Source: Ciborinia camelliae
Taxonomy: Eukaryota > Ascomycota > Leotiomycetes > Helotiales > Sclerotiniaceae
Length of the DNA: 64,000 bases
Direction of reading: 5' to 3'
NCBI GenBank assembly: GCA_025890175.1
Contig: JANPYM010000015.1
Span: 847,225 to 911,224 of the forward strand
This document shows positions 35,591-48,373 of the stretch, one piece after another; within the stretch, counting starts at the first letter, position 1; every line of letters begins with the position of its first letter. Made by a program: the position numbers and the translations under genes. The notes beneath the pieces were generated by a model. It had not been told where the DNA came from and did not search any database. It worked only from the letters and a program-made list of their open reading frames with translations.

Positions 35591-38014
35591 ATGTGTATGG
35601 ATAGATATATGTATATATATATGTATAAACAAATATATATATATATAAACAAATAGATATATACATAAACAAATACATAACATGTAGTAATAACTAAAGC
35701 AACTACCAAGCCTAGCCTAACCTCTCCAACGCATAGCGAGATGGCGATCGAAATCGATATATCTAGATAGTTTATAGTTTATTGGAAGAAACTGTTGGAA
35801 TCACCATGGGCGATGGAGAACAAATGTACTATAGTATTTAGTGTATTTGGCTCGAAGCTCGAAAAACTATGCTACAGATCAACTATATAAGCCCGCTAGC
35901 GCGGCGCGCCGGGGCCGTGCTGCTGCATGCGCTTGCGTGCCGTAGGCACATGATTTATCCAATAAAACCCAAATCGTATATAAATCAGGATTAGAATAAC
36001 ACATTTTCTATTTTTGAACTCAAATAATATAGAAATTAGAACTAGAATAGTACTAGAATAGTCCTAGAATAGTACTAGAATAGTACATTGTATTCGAGAC
36101 TAAACTAACATCATTTATATATTTTTTTAGGATTGAAATATACAGCAATATATACTATTTAAGGTCGAAATGGAAAGTTTATATGCTATTAGTTGGGGTA
36201 TCAAGGTTGAAAAACATATTCGTTTAGGTATTTGTCGTTATAGATACAGTAGTTTCTATAATCATTAACTTAATTCTCGGCCGCGGGATTCTGGGACGGA
36301 ATAAAAAGCCCATCCGCGTAATATTCACGTGAATGTTGCGAAATCTTTAACATGGGATTCGGAGTCGATATGGTTTCACTATTTAGAGAGACTTCGATAG
36401 TCTTGCAAGGATGCAGAGACCTGATGAGCTTGTGCATAATATATAGATCGCAGCAGCTTCATTCTAATTCGATGGGAATGTTCGCATATTCTTGATCATT
36501 GGAAGTCTCCTTCGTCTACTTTACTTAATACTCAATTTGTTCATGTGGATAATTATGGCTTCGGCTGAATGTGACAGATGTGCAAATAAGAGGGGATTCT
36601 TGCATGTGAGTGATATCATCAAGAGGTCTTCCGCGCTCTTCATACTTCATCTGCATGCTTGCAAAATATAGCATTCCGTTGACCGTGATATTTAGAGAAT
36701 GGCATTGAACCATCTCGCAAAGCCTCTTCAACCCTCATATCGCGCGATCCTCCTCTTACGAACGGGACTCATGGCGGACATCACATCGGCTATGGATCCC
36801 GCTGCTATGCTATCACACATCACACATCATCTATAAATCCACGGATCTTGCAACGATACAGAGAATAAACGCATGTTTGCAAGAACCATGGTTTAGATAT
36901 GTTGCTTTTCCTCATTCATCATTCATCACTCATTATCTCCATCTTCGGAGCACAGAATTGAGAAATCGATCAGTTGCAGCACAGCGATTTCAACTTCTTG
37001 TTACCTACCCCCCCGGGGGGGAAATGTCACGGCCCGAGCCGAACCGCATCGATTTCCTATTTCCTATTTCCACTCCCGCGGGGTGTAATAAAGATCAAAC
37101 AAGAAAGGCGGGAATACTACATACATATTTACCACTTCTATCAACATTAGACCTGCACAACAAGAGGAGAGGAGATGGGATAGAGATCCTGGCGTGAAGA
37201 AAAACACGTTGGGAATAAATGAGTAGTAGTAGTAGTAGTAGTAGCGAGTTAAAAGCAAAAAAGGCGGGGAAGGGCGCCTTTTATATCCGCGAGAAAAAAC
37301 GGATGGAGAGGAAAAACGGATGGTGGAAGGAAAGCCAAGATATTCCATTCTCTCACGAATGGATAATAGATAATAGATAATAGATAACAGACGTCAAGAG
37401 GAGAGGTAACGATTTTGAGAATGAGCGTTGAAACTCGATAGATAGATAGGGAGTCTTATCTACCTCCTAGATAGAACCCATATTCCTACCTACCTACCTA
37501 CCTACCAACCAGAAAAGGTATATTTGGAGAAAGAAAGATGTCCCAGGTAGGTATCGGTGAAATATTATTCGATAAATTCACCATATATGTTCCCATAGAC
37601 GATAACGGGTACATACAATACATACAAGATTAATATTATTCGCCCACCCATTATTATCACCCTTCCCACTTGGGAACTAGATATGCAAGTATCACTGCAT
37701 GATTCACAATGGGATTCTGAGTCAAAAGCAGAGGATCCACATGGCCTCTCTCCTCTTTTTGGCAAATATACATCTTACATTATTATTGCCAATTTCAAAA
37801 GAATGATATTTTCGGCACTAGCTAAATATTGTATCGACTTAAATTATCCGCTTCATCTAACGAAATCTCTACCTTCCTAACAAGATAAATTTCCTTTTTC
37901 ATCAATCATTGCAACCCTAGCTCGCCCAAATAGAGATTTCCCAGACCAGCCCAAAATATTCCTGGCGAAACCATATCACATCCGTGATATCAGATTCAAA
38001 GCTTCCATAAATTG
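35591..38014. other. Gene-poor spacer with GC island and microsatellites
   Basis: There is no supportable gene. At 35890-35948 a 59-bp GC-rich, palindrome-rich island (GCCCGCTAGCGCGGCGCGCC and on) stands in AT-rich DNA. Then come TAGAATAGTAC-type tandem words (36041-36086), a C7G8 run near 37012, (AGT)n at 37219-37244, GATAATA units at 37360-37388, GATA units and CCTA units at 37440-37505. The last 200 bp should hold the 3' UTR of the epimerase gene. Confidence 0.5.
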
Positions 38015-39060
38015 CTAATTAGCGATTGTGATGATCTGACCACCTTCCCAGGTCTCTCCAGCCTCCAATTTTTGCCATCCGCTAACCGAACCGGCCTCGA
38101 CACAAATCATTGTTCTCCATCCATCCTTAGGTGCAAAGTCTCCCATATCTTTAGCGTCAACCCAGGGGTTCCATACAACAACTTGGTTCATGTTATCTCT
38201 GGCGATTGTGTACTTCTTCTTTCCACCTTCGGAGACAACTATCTCGGTGGATGGACCACCGGCAGGAGTGTAAACGCGATCGGTTTTCGCGGAGATGGTA
38301 AGAGGGTCGGTAGGAGCGGTATTTGTGGAGATGGGTTCAGTGAGCTTGTCGACATACGAGGCATTCTCGAGACCAGTGATGGCGATTTGGGAGATATCCT
38401 ATTATTCGTCGCGCGTCAGCATAACTGTTTGAGAGGCAAATGAATGAGTGCAAATAAACGTACCTCGATCTTGAAATAAGTGTGCATCAAGATCTGGAAG
38501 TCCCAAGCCGTTGTACCCTCATTTCTGACCACCATACTCGTTCCGAGACCGTCTCTACCAAGTGTAACACTGTAGATCAAACCGAACTCACCACCCCACA
38601 ATTTCCTCGTCTCCTCTGGTAAATTGCTAGCACTCAAACCAAAATCCAACTTAACACTACTATCACCCCCTTGACCATTAATACTACTACTCTCACTTGT
38701 GCTCTTCCCCAAAAACTCCCATCTACAATTGCGCGCAAAACCATGTTGAGGTAAAGTATCAACACCCTTGGCCTTACCTTCCTCGCCGCCCACCTTTCCG
38801 AATACCGGGAACACTAAAGGAATACCACCGCGCACAGCTTTCGTACCATCGAGTACAGCTTTTTCGCTAAGCCAGAGTTTCTCGATTCCGGCCGAATCTT
38901 TCCAGCTTATGATTGTAGCGCCATAGAGGAGGATCTCGAGCGATTCACCGGTGGGGAGGACGGCGGATACGCGGGAATTGGAATGGGTGGTGGTTATCTG
39001 GGCGTGAGGTGCGAGGCCTGGAGTGGCAGAGAGAGCGGATGGCTTCTTGGGTCGGTCCAT
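38015..39060 (-). CDS. Glucose-6-phosphate 1-epimerase-like (aldose 1-epimerase fold)
   Basis: Exons complement(38015..38398, 38464..39060) encode 326 residues; the 65-nt intron falls at a codon boundary (KIE then DISQ). Conserved landmarks: LLYGATIISWK, RGGIPLVFPVFG with Arg77, the catalytic His106 in QHGFARN, and the catalytic Glu300 in MICVEAG. VWNPWVDAKDMGDF is typical of the YMR099C group. These enzymes interconvert alpha and beta anomers of hexose 6-phosphates in the cytosol. There is no signal peptide. The start is the first Met in frame. Length equals the usual 290-330 residues. A GGEEGKAKG insertion precedes the active-site His, as in other filamentous fungi. Confidence 0.9.
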
Positions 39061-39929
39061 AATTGGAGATATTGGGTTGATGTCTGAATTGCGGTTTGTT
39101 TGGATTGAAGGAGGGGTAAATTGAATGATGGGAGCTGAGCTACGGATGGAGTGGTATTAACAAGGTGGGATATTTCGTAGTATTTATACTTTCCTGCTTG
39201 CAACTGCGGGTTGGATGAAACAAATGTACAATGAAGTTGTACAAGATGGGTATTATGTTTTGAGGTTATTCATTCAGATTCAGGTGAGCTTTGAAATGTG
39301 GAAGTGAGAGACAAGAGCGGACGAGTTACCTAAGATGGTACACCAAGCCAAAGAATGTGGGATGTAAGCGAGAAACCTGAAACAAGAGAAACTGGCAAGG
39401 GTGTCCAAGCTCGGAGTGCCGAAAATAGATTAGTAAGTGGGGTTGATCATCGACGAAATCAAACTAAACAATGATTGGTTCAAGGACTCAACGTAGATGG
39501 TAGATACTAATTAGTAAGGTAAGTAGGTAGGTAGGTAAAGGAGAGTAGATAGAGTAGGTGGAAGTAGAAGTAGAAGAGGCGATGAAGAGATTAGATGTCT
39601 AATTCAGTTTCATAATATGTTGAGAAGGGCTAAAACCGATAATTATGTCTAGGGCAAAGCAAGCTACGAGGGCAAATTGAAGTGAGACCAGGAGGGCAAT
39701 ACAGAGATGATGTACGGAGTCTCGTTCTCATTTATAGACAATCGGAAACCTTGCAGTATCTGAGAGCCACAAAACATATGTGCAACATAATTGGCATTAT
39801 TCCTGGTATCTAAGCTACAAGTTATTCATCAAACTCCTCCATGCAATCGTATCATGTATATCACTTCATGTGACATATGTAAGCCAACCGTAAAGCTAAA
39901 GCAAAACGCCATCCGCCATGCAAGTTTCC
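39061..39929. other. Spacer between Rif1 3' end and epimerase promoter
   Basis: No gene. It contains GTAGGTAGGTAGG near 39520 and GTAGAAG units near 39565. The right part is probably the Rif1 3' UTR and the left part the epimerase promoter. Confidence 0.5.
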
Positions 39930-42900
39930 TTAATCATCAGCCAATTGTTTTCCTCGTCTAATCGCGCCATACAATTGGACCTTTGCATCCATAAACACAT
40001 CCTCCATTTCACTGCCTTCCTCTCGGCTGAGAGCAGCATCCCCAAGATCCTTGACTAAGTTCAGCAGCCTCTCTTTGATATTCTGATATGTAAGAGCGGC
40101 TGAAGCAGATTCTGCTGTTTCCTCCTGCTGATCATTGGTGTGCTCCTGTGATCCGAGTTTCATCTCCTCAGCTATTTGCGATTGGAGTAAAGTTTCCTCG
40201 ACAAGATCTGGATCTGACTGATCGAGAGGTGGGCTTGATCGTCCTTCCAGTTCAATTTCGCCGACTGCCGTTTCATCTATGGCTTCACTACTAGAAATTA
40301 CCGCGGTAGGACGGTCATTTGCGACGATAGAAGAACTGTCCTCCATGACATCTGGGGCAGAACTGAACTCTCCGAGACCACCCATGTTAGGAATATTACC
40401 AAGAATCGTTCTAGCCTGTGATAATCTGGTATTTCTTCGTGTGACTCGTTCAGATCGAGCAGATTGGGGTGTAGAAATACTTTGCATCATCGCAGTAGAT
40501 TGAGGTGTAGAAATACTTTGTAACATCACAGATTCTGGTGTTTTCGGTGGCCGACCTTTTCTTCTCTTTGGGGGAGGTGCTGATTCAACTGCAACGATTG
40601 TTAGTATTTAATCTTACACAAAGAAAGCCATGCTTACCATTTCTTGGTGCCTCTTGACTATCAGGCACTGCACTGTCAATGTTTAGAGCTTCATCAAACT
40701 TCCTTTTCTTTGCCAAAATATTTTCTTTGCCCTCGTTCTCTATCTTGATTTTGACTGGTGTATTCTTTCGTTGAGCTGGCTTTGGGCTCTTGCTTGTATT
40801 GTTTGGACGGATTTGGCGAGGTATCACAATTATAACAGAATCAGCATCGGAGTCATTTACCGCGGGCTCGGGCTCGAGTGACGTGTTGTTTTTGCTATTC
40901 TTTTTCGCGGGTTGTGGCGCTGGAGTTTCTGGAATGACGGATGGAATGACCGAAGATTGACGTTGTGGAGCCGAAATCGCATTAGGGGTTTCGGCAATGG
41001 CACTTTTAAGAGGCACCGTAGCAAGTTCTATCGATGCATGTGCCGAGTGACCAGCTTTGCCTCCATTTTCAGCCAAATTCCGATCGACGGATTGTGCCAG
41101 TCTGATGAAGCTAGATTCGTCGAGGTCGCTAAGTGGGGAAGACATATCATTTGGCATGGATACTCCCTCTGACAACTTTTGTATCCGAGATGGCAGTGCT
41201 CGTGGAGAAGATATAGCATCTTCAAAATGCTCATCGTCGCTCAGATTTTTATTTAAAGACATTGTTGATCTGGCATCAAGAATGTCATCTTTTGGGGTAT
41301 TCAGCGTCGATTGAATTGCTACCGCACGACGCTTGCTTCGCCTCGGAGTTGTTGGTAATACCGAATCGTTGCTGGAACATGGATCTTTGATCGTCTCAGA
41401 AACTTGGACCTCCGAAGCGTTGCCAGCTCTGTGATTGCTGGCTAGTTGTTGAAGGCTTACATCTCTAGCCTCCTCTTCGCTGCTAATAAGTTCAATGGTT
41501 ACATCCAGATTCTCATCTCCAACAGAATGCCTAGGCGTGCTTCTATACGTAGACATGGTTTGACCAGGGTCAAAGGTATATGGGTATATTTGTGCAGACG
41601 CATCTAGCGAACGATCGGTGACTGCACCGTCATTGGAGTCATCCGGAAAGTTTGTAGGAAATGAGGTGACATTGAACTCATCGGAAGAAGTAGGAGGCAC
41701 CGAAGCACGTTGTTCCATTGATAAATCGGGCGGTAAAGGTGATTGCTCAGGCTGATCGATGTCTTTATGTGCAGCATGCCGTTGCACATCGTTTCTTGTC
41801 TCAGCTAGGGGCGGGGAAGATGGAATTTCCACATCGTTATCTTTATGTATCGGTACCAAATACTTATTCGAATCAGTCGCAACAGCCGACTGTGAAGGGG
41901 GACAAGAAATATCCTTGGAAGCACGTATAACACGTGCCGGAGTTGGCGAGGAGGCAAGGAAAGTATCTTGGTTTTCGATGACTTGGGTATCTGGTGTACT
42001 CTGCCTTTCACTATTGGCTGGTGTCTCTAAACGGAGTTTTGAAGTAGGGAGGTGTGAAGGCAATTCAACCTCGTTATCGACATTCTGGGGGGTTGGCCTT
42101 GAGCTCGACCGAGGGCTAGACCTGATATCTGAGAACATGGCTGCAGCTTCAGCTTGTCGTTCTCTGACTTCCTTCTGCCGTTCGGTTAAAAGCTGCGAGT
42201 CATATATTGCGTCCGATAAGGGTGACGAGCTTGCAATTGCTTCAAATCGAACTTGGGAGTCGTCATGTCGCAACTTAGCAACAGAGCTCTTCTTCCTTGA
42301 CTTCCTTTGTCCAGGTTGCGGGGTTGTCTCACGAGATCTCTTCCCCAATGCCGTCCCATTTACTTCAATAACAACTCGTGGAGACGAACCTACTACCGTT
42401 TGTCTGTTGGGTTGAATCATACTGGAGGAAGAAGCTTTGCTCGAGACTTTTGGTAAATTGATCGCACTGGAAACGTTGGAATCTGTCTGTGTATCAAGAA
42501 AAACGGGAGGCTGCTTATGACTGTCGGAGGTCTGATTTTCAGAGCTATCATGAAATGATGGAAGAGGGAGGTCAGCCATTGGAAGAAGTTTGGACAAAAC
42601 TGCTTTGACCATCGGGGGGTACTGCAAGTCGCCTTCAAAGGATCCAAATATGTCTCTCCACATTTCTATGGCCATGTTTGCAATAGACACATGTTTACTT
42701 CCCAAGCCAGAGCACAATAATGGTTCTAGCTCGTTTAGCAATTTTGTTGCATCATTAGTTGTAGAACCCAACAATGAGCAGATAGTTTTCCACAGAGAGT
42801 TAACCTACACTAATTAACCAATGTGTTTAATAGGTATGGAAATATCAACTTACAGATCGAGATAGAGGACTTCCACTGTGCAGCTTTGCCTCTTCATCAC

Positions 42901-45900
42901 GTATCCAGCAAACAATTCCATTCTCAAGCTGAATCAAAGCTTCAATAATCAACGCTTTTGGACATCGAACCAAGAGTGCTTCAAACTCGCTAAACAAGTT
43001 ACATGGGTTAGTTTCGTCGCTCGATGAAAGCTCGGTATAAGAATACTCTAAGCACCGGGATATATATTCGTACAGGTGCGAATAAGGATCGAAGATGTGA
43101 ATTTTCGGGCCGGCGGTTGCACTTCCCCAAAGGCGCCTCCGAGCAGCATCCAAGGCTTGGCGGTCTTTTGGGTAGGATGCTTGTGCAATCAAAAATTGGC
43201 AGTATTTTGCTTGATTACCACAGCATTCATTTTTCGGTCGCAATTTTATATTCAAAGCCTTAGCTATCGGTTCAATAACAACGATAGCTCGGCCTCCGTG
43301 CCCAGAATCAGTAGTGGCAGACATTACCAAAGCTTGGTAAAGATCTTCCCATCCTTCCAAAGGTTCCTTTGGTGACAAATCAATCCCAACCTCAAGAATC
43401 CTTGCAATACTGCGGTATTCACCCCCAAGAGGGCGAGCGTCATGAATCGAGCTAACCATGACACTGTCATCGCGAAAATTGATCGCTACTGTAGCAAATC
43501 TTGCAAGAATGGTCCAGAGGGCTCCGCACGAATCGATGTTGTCAAGGGGAAGAATGTCTAGAAGGTCCTTGACGAGGTCCATTTTTCCTTTACTCAAACG
43601 TCGAGCTTCGAAGAATGGTGCAAGTATAGCTTGGACCATTTCCAAGAACTTAGAATCGTATATTGCACCGGGGGAAGCGCTAGCAAGCAACAGGAATAGA
43701 TGATGAAGTGGGGATCTAATTTCGCCTTTTATCTTTCCAGGTCGATGTGAAGGTGTCGCAACAACAACAAAGTCATCTTGATGTCCCATGGATAATAGCC
43801 TTTCTGTGAACGGTAGTACTCCTAGACCAGATATGACAGTAGTGATAAGGACTTGAAAACTAGCGAAAAAATTCGTGTCGTCCTTGCAATGAGGTGCTGG
43901 GGCATGCAAGCCGTCTGGGCCCTTTTGCCATATTTTGTACATTGTGCCGAATAGAAAAGCCAGACATGCCATGGTATCATTGGACGTTTTAACCTCTTTG
44001 GCCGCTGCGGATGAGATTGAAGAAATGTAAGTTTCCCAAAGAAGCGATATCTTACTTTTGGGGAGGGCAAACTCCCAATAGAGCAGCTCAATGATTGGAT
44101 TCAGAACTTGAAAGACTCGAGGGGCACTTTTACGTAGCCATCTAGGATCAAGTGCTGGCAGCTCTTTGGCTGTGACAGCATTATCATTCATCGCTCTGGT
44201 TGCTGACCATGGTCTTTGAGTATGTGAATCGAACAAACCACAAAGTATGTTACATGCATCACTCAAATATTGCTTAGCGGATGCCGGATTATCCACATTG
44301 TCGATAGGGGTGAGTCTGTTCCCGACGATTTTAGCTACGGATATATCCCAGACCATATCGAGTTGGGCCAGGGTTGCATTCGGCTTCATCGAATAGTACA
44401 ATAAATTGTATATGCTACTAAGCGTCGACTTGCGATATACATTTTCGGAATTCGAGACCTTACGAACATCCTTTCTTTGAAGCTGTCCAATTAAAGGTTG
44501 ACTGAGCATATTCATCATGTTCGGAGAGATCTTCTCGTCCAGACCAATTACAAAGATCATGCGATTCCATGCCAAATTTGTCGCTAGTCTCGTGTCCAGA
44601 TCACTGGAATTGAAACCGGCCTTGATTACATCAAGCCATGCTTTTATGAAAACCCAGTGCTCTAGTTGTTGGGGACGAGCACGGAGGAATAAGATAATAA
44701 CGGCCCAAATTCGAGGAGCTGGACCTGGTGGCTTTCTGGCTATCATCCTTCGCAGTCGATCGGCGTAAAAATCGCCATACTTGACACCACTTCCATCTGA
44801 CCCTTTGAAGATCTCCATGAGTTTTGATGATACTTTACTCTCCGTACCGAGACCAAGGCCAGCCTCTTCACCAAACGTAATGGCGGCAGTCTGTATATTT
44901 GAATAGCTGCTGAGAACATCGCTCAAAAGATCTCCAAGCCAGTCTAGATTAGAGATCATATGAGATCTGGATTGCCTGAGAAGTGTTCGGTAGATGTTGA
45001 TGCGCTGTTCTACAATGCTTTTGCCTTGCACAAACTCCTCAATTTTGTGAAGTGCAGATATCAGCTTGGTTACTCTCTCGGCAGTCATGATTCTTGCCGA
45101 GAACTTTTGCTGTGCAAGTATGAACATCAAATGTCTCGCAATCTCCTTTGACATTCCAGGATTTTCGAAAGTCTTCAAGGCATAGTCCACTAAATAGCTG
45201 TTGAACTCGGCGGTCAACATATCCGAAATCGACTTCTTGTACAGAAAGCTAGATATAAGTACCAGCGCCTCTTTAGCAAGTTGGATGTCAAGGGCTCCAG
45301 ATTCTTGCCTGGCATTTAAATCACGCTTGATGAATTGTAATATTAAGTCCATCTTGTCTGATAAAGCCTTCCTGTCCGGAACATTGTCGCAAGCCTTCAA
45401 GGCGCCTGACAAGGTCATGTATGCATCCAGCCTTGAGCTCCTATCTTGCCCCGCCAACTGTTTCGATATTGATTCTAACATTCTGGCGTCGAGTATTAGA
45501 GGGTCCGGGGTTAAAGTCTGATCGTTACCTCCGGAAGGTTTGGTGGCGTGTATAGAATCAGACACATGGCGTGCTTTCAGGATCGATTTGGTCGCTTTTC
45601 GCTCCGCTGATGGTGTCAGTGGTGAGACAACCTGTGCGGATAGTATCTTTTTATCGGTGACAATTGTAGGAGGGTCTTTGTAGTCGTACTTTTCGGACCA
45701 ACCTACTTTCTTCCTGGTCGTCGAGGGCGTACTAGTAAGATTCGCAGATGAGTCTGGGGCAACGAGTTTAGGCTGTCGAGATGGTTTGTCTTTTGGATTT
45801 AAGAAGAGGCGATACCAAGGTTGTCGGGGCTCACTGGCGTCGAGTTCAGCAGGAGTTGGAGGTCTCGGCTCAGGATTAATTGATTTTGCAGAAGCTGGAG

Positions 45901-45913
45901 ATGGCGGTACCAT
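39930..45913 (-). CDS. rif1: Telomere length regulator / replication-timing factor Rif1
   Basis: Exons complement(39930..40588, 40638..42804, 42854..45913) encode 1961 residues; both 49-nt introns keep frame. Residues about 150-1060 are the helical HEAT-type N-terminal domain (with LDAYMTLSGALKACDN, LGLGTESKVSSKLMEIF and LQRKDVRKVSNSENVYRKS). Near the start are both PP1-docking motifs, KVGW (RVxF type, 69-72) and SILK (110-113). The middle is disordered, Ser/Pro-rich, with many SSP and SPL sites. An AT-hook-like KRRKGRPPK lies at about 1750, then a duplicated QSISTPQS. Rif1 recruits PP1 to hold back late origins and acts at telomeres and breaks. I chose Met at 45913: the longer frame (45994) includes a 66-nt intron-like stretch (GTGAGT to TTGCAG) that would put the first ATG out of frame, so it is a 5' UTR intron. 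Confidence 0.88.
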
Positions 45914-46583
45914 GGCTGCAAGATCGCAGCTATCGTGAAGATGAAATAGCAACTGTACCGAGACCCATCTTCTACTCACGGAGGGAATACTCAAACCAGA
46001 AAAAGCTTTATGATAATTTGCGATGCTCGCAGATACTCGCGTGGTTGGAGAAATAGAAATATCACTTGGTTAACCTAGCGAATGTAGGCAGAAAACGCGA
46101 CAAACTTCCGGCTCGCGTCAAAAACCACTTTAACTCGTTCACCGCTTTTGGTGGCTTACTAATATCGCGTATAGGGCTATCCGTGCACGCGACACCACCA
46201 TTGGCGTTTTTTGATAGCTATCTGTTGTGATATGCGATCGTGGAATTGGTTTGGGGTTCAGATGATCAGAGGTGCCTAGATCATTGAGGAATCTTTGGTC
46301 TTTTCAATAGCTTGTATTCTAGTTTTAGATTATTTGGGTTGTATATTAGATTCTTGGATTTTAAAAGTCATGTGCTATCTATCATACACTGAAATATTTC
46401 ATCAGACTTCAACCCCCTTTAAACATTAACATCATGAGACCATAGTTGTACCGTTACCACCCTTTCTTATAGTTATATCCTCCTAAATATTACATTATAA
46501 AAATATCTCCTAGCGCATCCCGTTTCGTTCCGCTTTAACCCCGCTAAATAACATTTCATATCCATTAATTCCCCATCAACTCA
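45914..46583. other. Rif1 upstream region
   Basis: It contains a probable 5' UTR intron (about 45917-45982) and the Rif1 promoter. GCG-containing words (AACGCGACAA, ATCGCGTA, CACGCGACA) near 46095-46190 resemble MCB/SBF-type cell-cycle sites. No gene. Confidence 0.45.
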
Positions 46584-48373
46584 TCAAGTCATTGCAAACC
46601 CCCATCTTCCCCCCTCCCCCTTCTCATAACTCACATAAACATCATCCTTCCCCTCACGAACCGCATCCGCAATCGGTCGCAACAACATGCTCATCCCTAG
46701 ATAGGCATTCTCCTGCACCACAACCCGATTTGCCCACACGGCAATACCAAAACACATGAGAAACTGCACCAGCGGGATCAAAAAAACAATCAGAAGGAAA
46801 AAATAGGTATGATTTACTTGGAGCGCAAATCCCGTGTGAGGCTCCGACCCAAAATATGAAGATACGGGGTTAAATTCTGCGGCTCCGGATATGGAGGATA
46901 GTCCGAATGATGCTATTTGTATACCTATGCTTACCGCGTTTCCGTGCATAGGAGTGCCCCAGAGGGATTTTTGCGGGTAGAAAGAAGCTTCTTGTCTTGA
47001 GTTGTCGTAAGTTAAATATCCTTGGGTGGCTATGGCTGCCGCGGCTATGGCTGCCATATCATCGCTTATAAACGAGATATTATGCTCATCGTTTTTCGTA
47101 TTCCCAAGCGTGATGTTACAAGTGTAGTACCAAGGATCGGTATCCGAAGCTTCGAAAGCTTGGATGATGGAACAGCGCGGTATGCCGGGACAAGAGTTGG
47201 GATAGTCGGTGAAGAAAGTGGTTTCGTTTGCGACGAAGGAGGATACGTATACGGGGCGGCCGATATCTTGGACGGTTATGTTGATGGGTAAGTTGTCGTT
47301 GTCGTAACCTGACAGTACTTTGTGTGAAGAACAGGAGTAGTGCATATCGAGGGTTCGGTTGGTGTAGACACCTAGGAGACCGGAGGAGGAATATTCGGTG
47401 AATACGAAGACCATTTTATTATTTGGCAGGTCTTTCCATATAATGTCGTTTTCTGCAAGGTCTTGGTAGATTTCTCTCGGCGGCGGTAGATTGTCGATTG
47501 AATCGTTTATCCCAAAGATCCAGGGTAGAGCACCGTATGCGTGGGCGGTGTATTCTTCGTCTCCGATATCTAGTTGGGTGTCCCTTCCTTGGGGATAAAA
47601 ATGTTTCATATCCGGTACTAACACACTACCGGGTGCGAATAAGTAACTTTCGGTGCTGACATCAAAACCATAGGTTAAACTGATGGCTGCAATAGCAACT
47701 TGTACGAACTGCTTCTTATCAATACCATAAATCTTTCGATCAAAAAGATTCTAACTTACAATATTGAACAAGAGCCATGAGATAGCCATACCAAAAACCA
47801 CCAGTCTTTTAGATTTACAAAAGAAAGCCAGTTTGCCAAGATTCATCAAGCTATCGGAGTGTAAAGTAAGTTCCAGCTAATCTCCTGTTAGCAATTTCCT
47901 CAATACCAAAATTGGACATCTCCTACCTCTTGAAGATTCCTCTTCCTAGCATGTAAAATTGGCCAGCGCGCAGTCATTGCCATATCTTTCAACGAGCTCG
48001 CAATATTTATACCCAACGCAATACTAATCCCGGTCGTAAGAGCATTGAAAATTCTCTTCGAAGTTTCCGTCACAATAACCTTCCGACTCCAAGCTAGTAT
48101 AGCAAACAGGTAAGCGCCACATAAGACGAGTGTAATTAACCATCGCGCAAGACCCTTTAGTAAAATGTGCCAAAATTGCTTTTTGGTCTTCGGTGTATAT
48201 GGAATGCTGGAGAAATCTTTTGGCTCATGGGGAAGTAAAGTTGCTGTGTTAGTTGATTGGGAAAGATTGCTGGTTTTGTGGACCGGTGGATCAGGGCGCA
48301 TGGAAACCAGAGGGATTTCCATTTCAAATTGCGACGAGGAATGTATGGGATCGTAGTGATTGTTATGTGCCAT
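46584..48373 (-). CDS. Fungal multi-spanning membrane protein of unknown function
   Basis: Exons complement(46584..47708, 47760..47876, 47927..48373) encode 562 residues, all junctions at codon boundaries. After a polar N-terminus there are membrane helices at about 76-95 (WLITLVLCGAYLFAILAWS) and 107-127 (NALTTGISIALGINIASSL). A third is in exon 2 (VVFGMAISWLLFNI), running on into VAIAAISLTYGFDV, and a last one at about 490-515 (FFLLIVFLIPLVQFLMCFGI). Between the third and last lies a long, probably extracytosolic domain with paired cysteines and several NxS/T sites (NITV, NETT, NRT, NHT). The pattern SLKDMAMTARWPILHARK in the first loop is shared by a large family of uncharacterised filamentous-fungal proteins. 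No transport motif is recognised, and the role is unknown. Confidence 0.75.

Noticed and set aside
34922..35709. Many overlapping ORFs on both strands across the N gap
   Set aside because: They translate simple repeats, have no complex sequence, and some cross the Ns.
41759..42415. 218-codon plus-strand ORF
   Set aside because: Antisense to the low-complexity middle of Rif1, whose frame is well supported.
45914..45994. Rif1 start at 45994
   Set aside because: The added codons include an intron-like stretch (GTGAGT to TTGCAG), and the ATG before it is out of frame once spliced.
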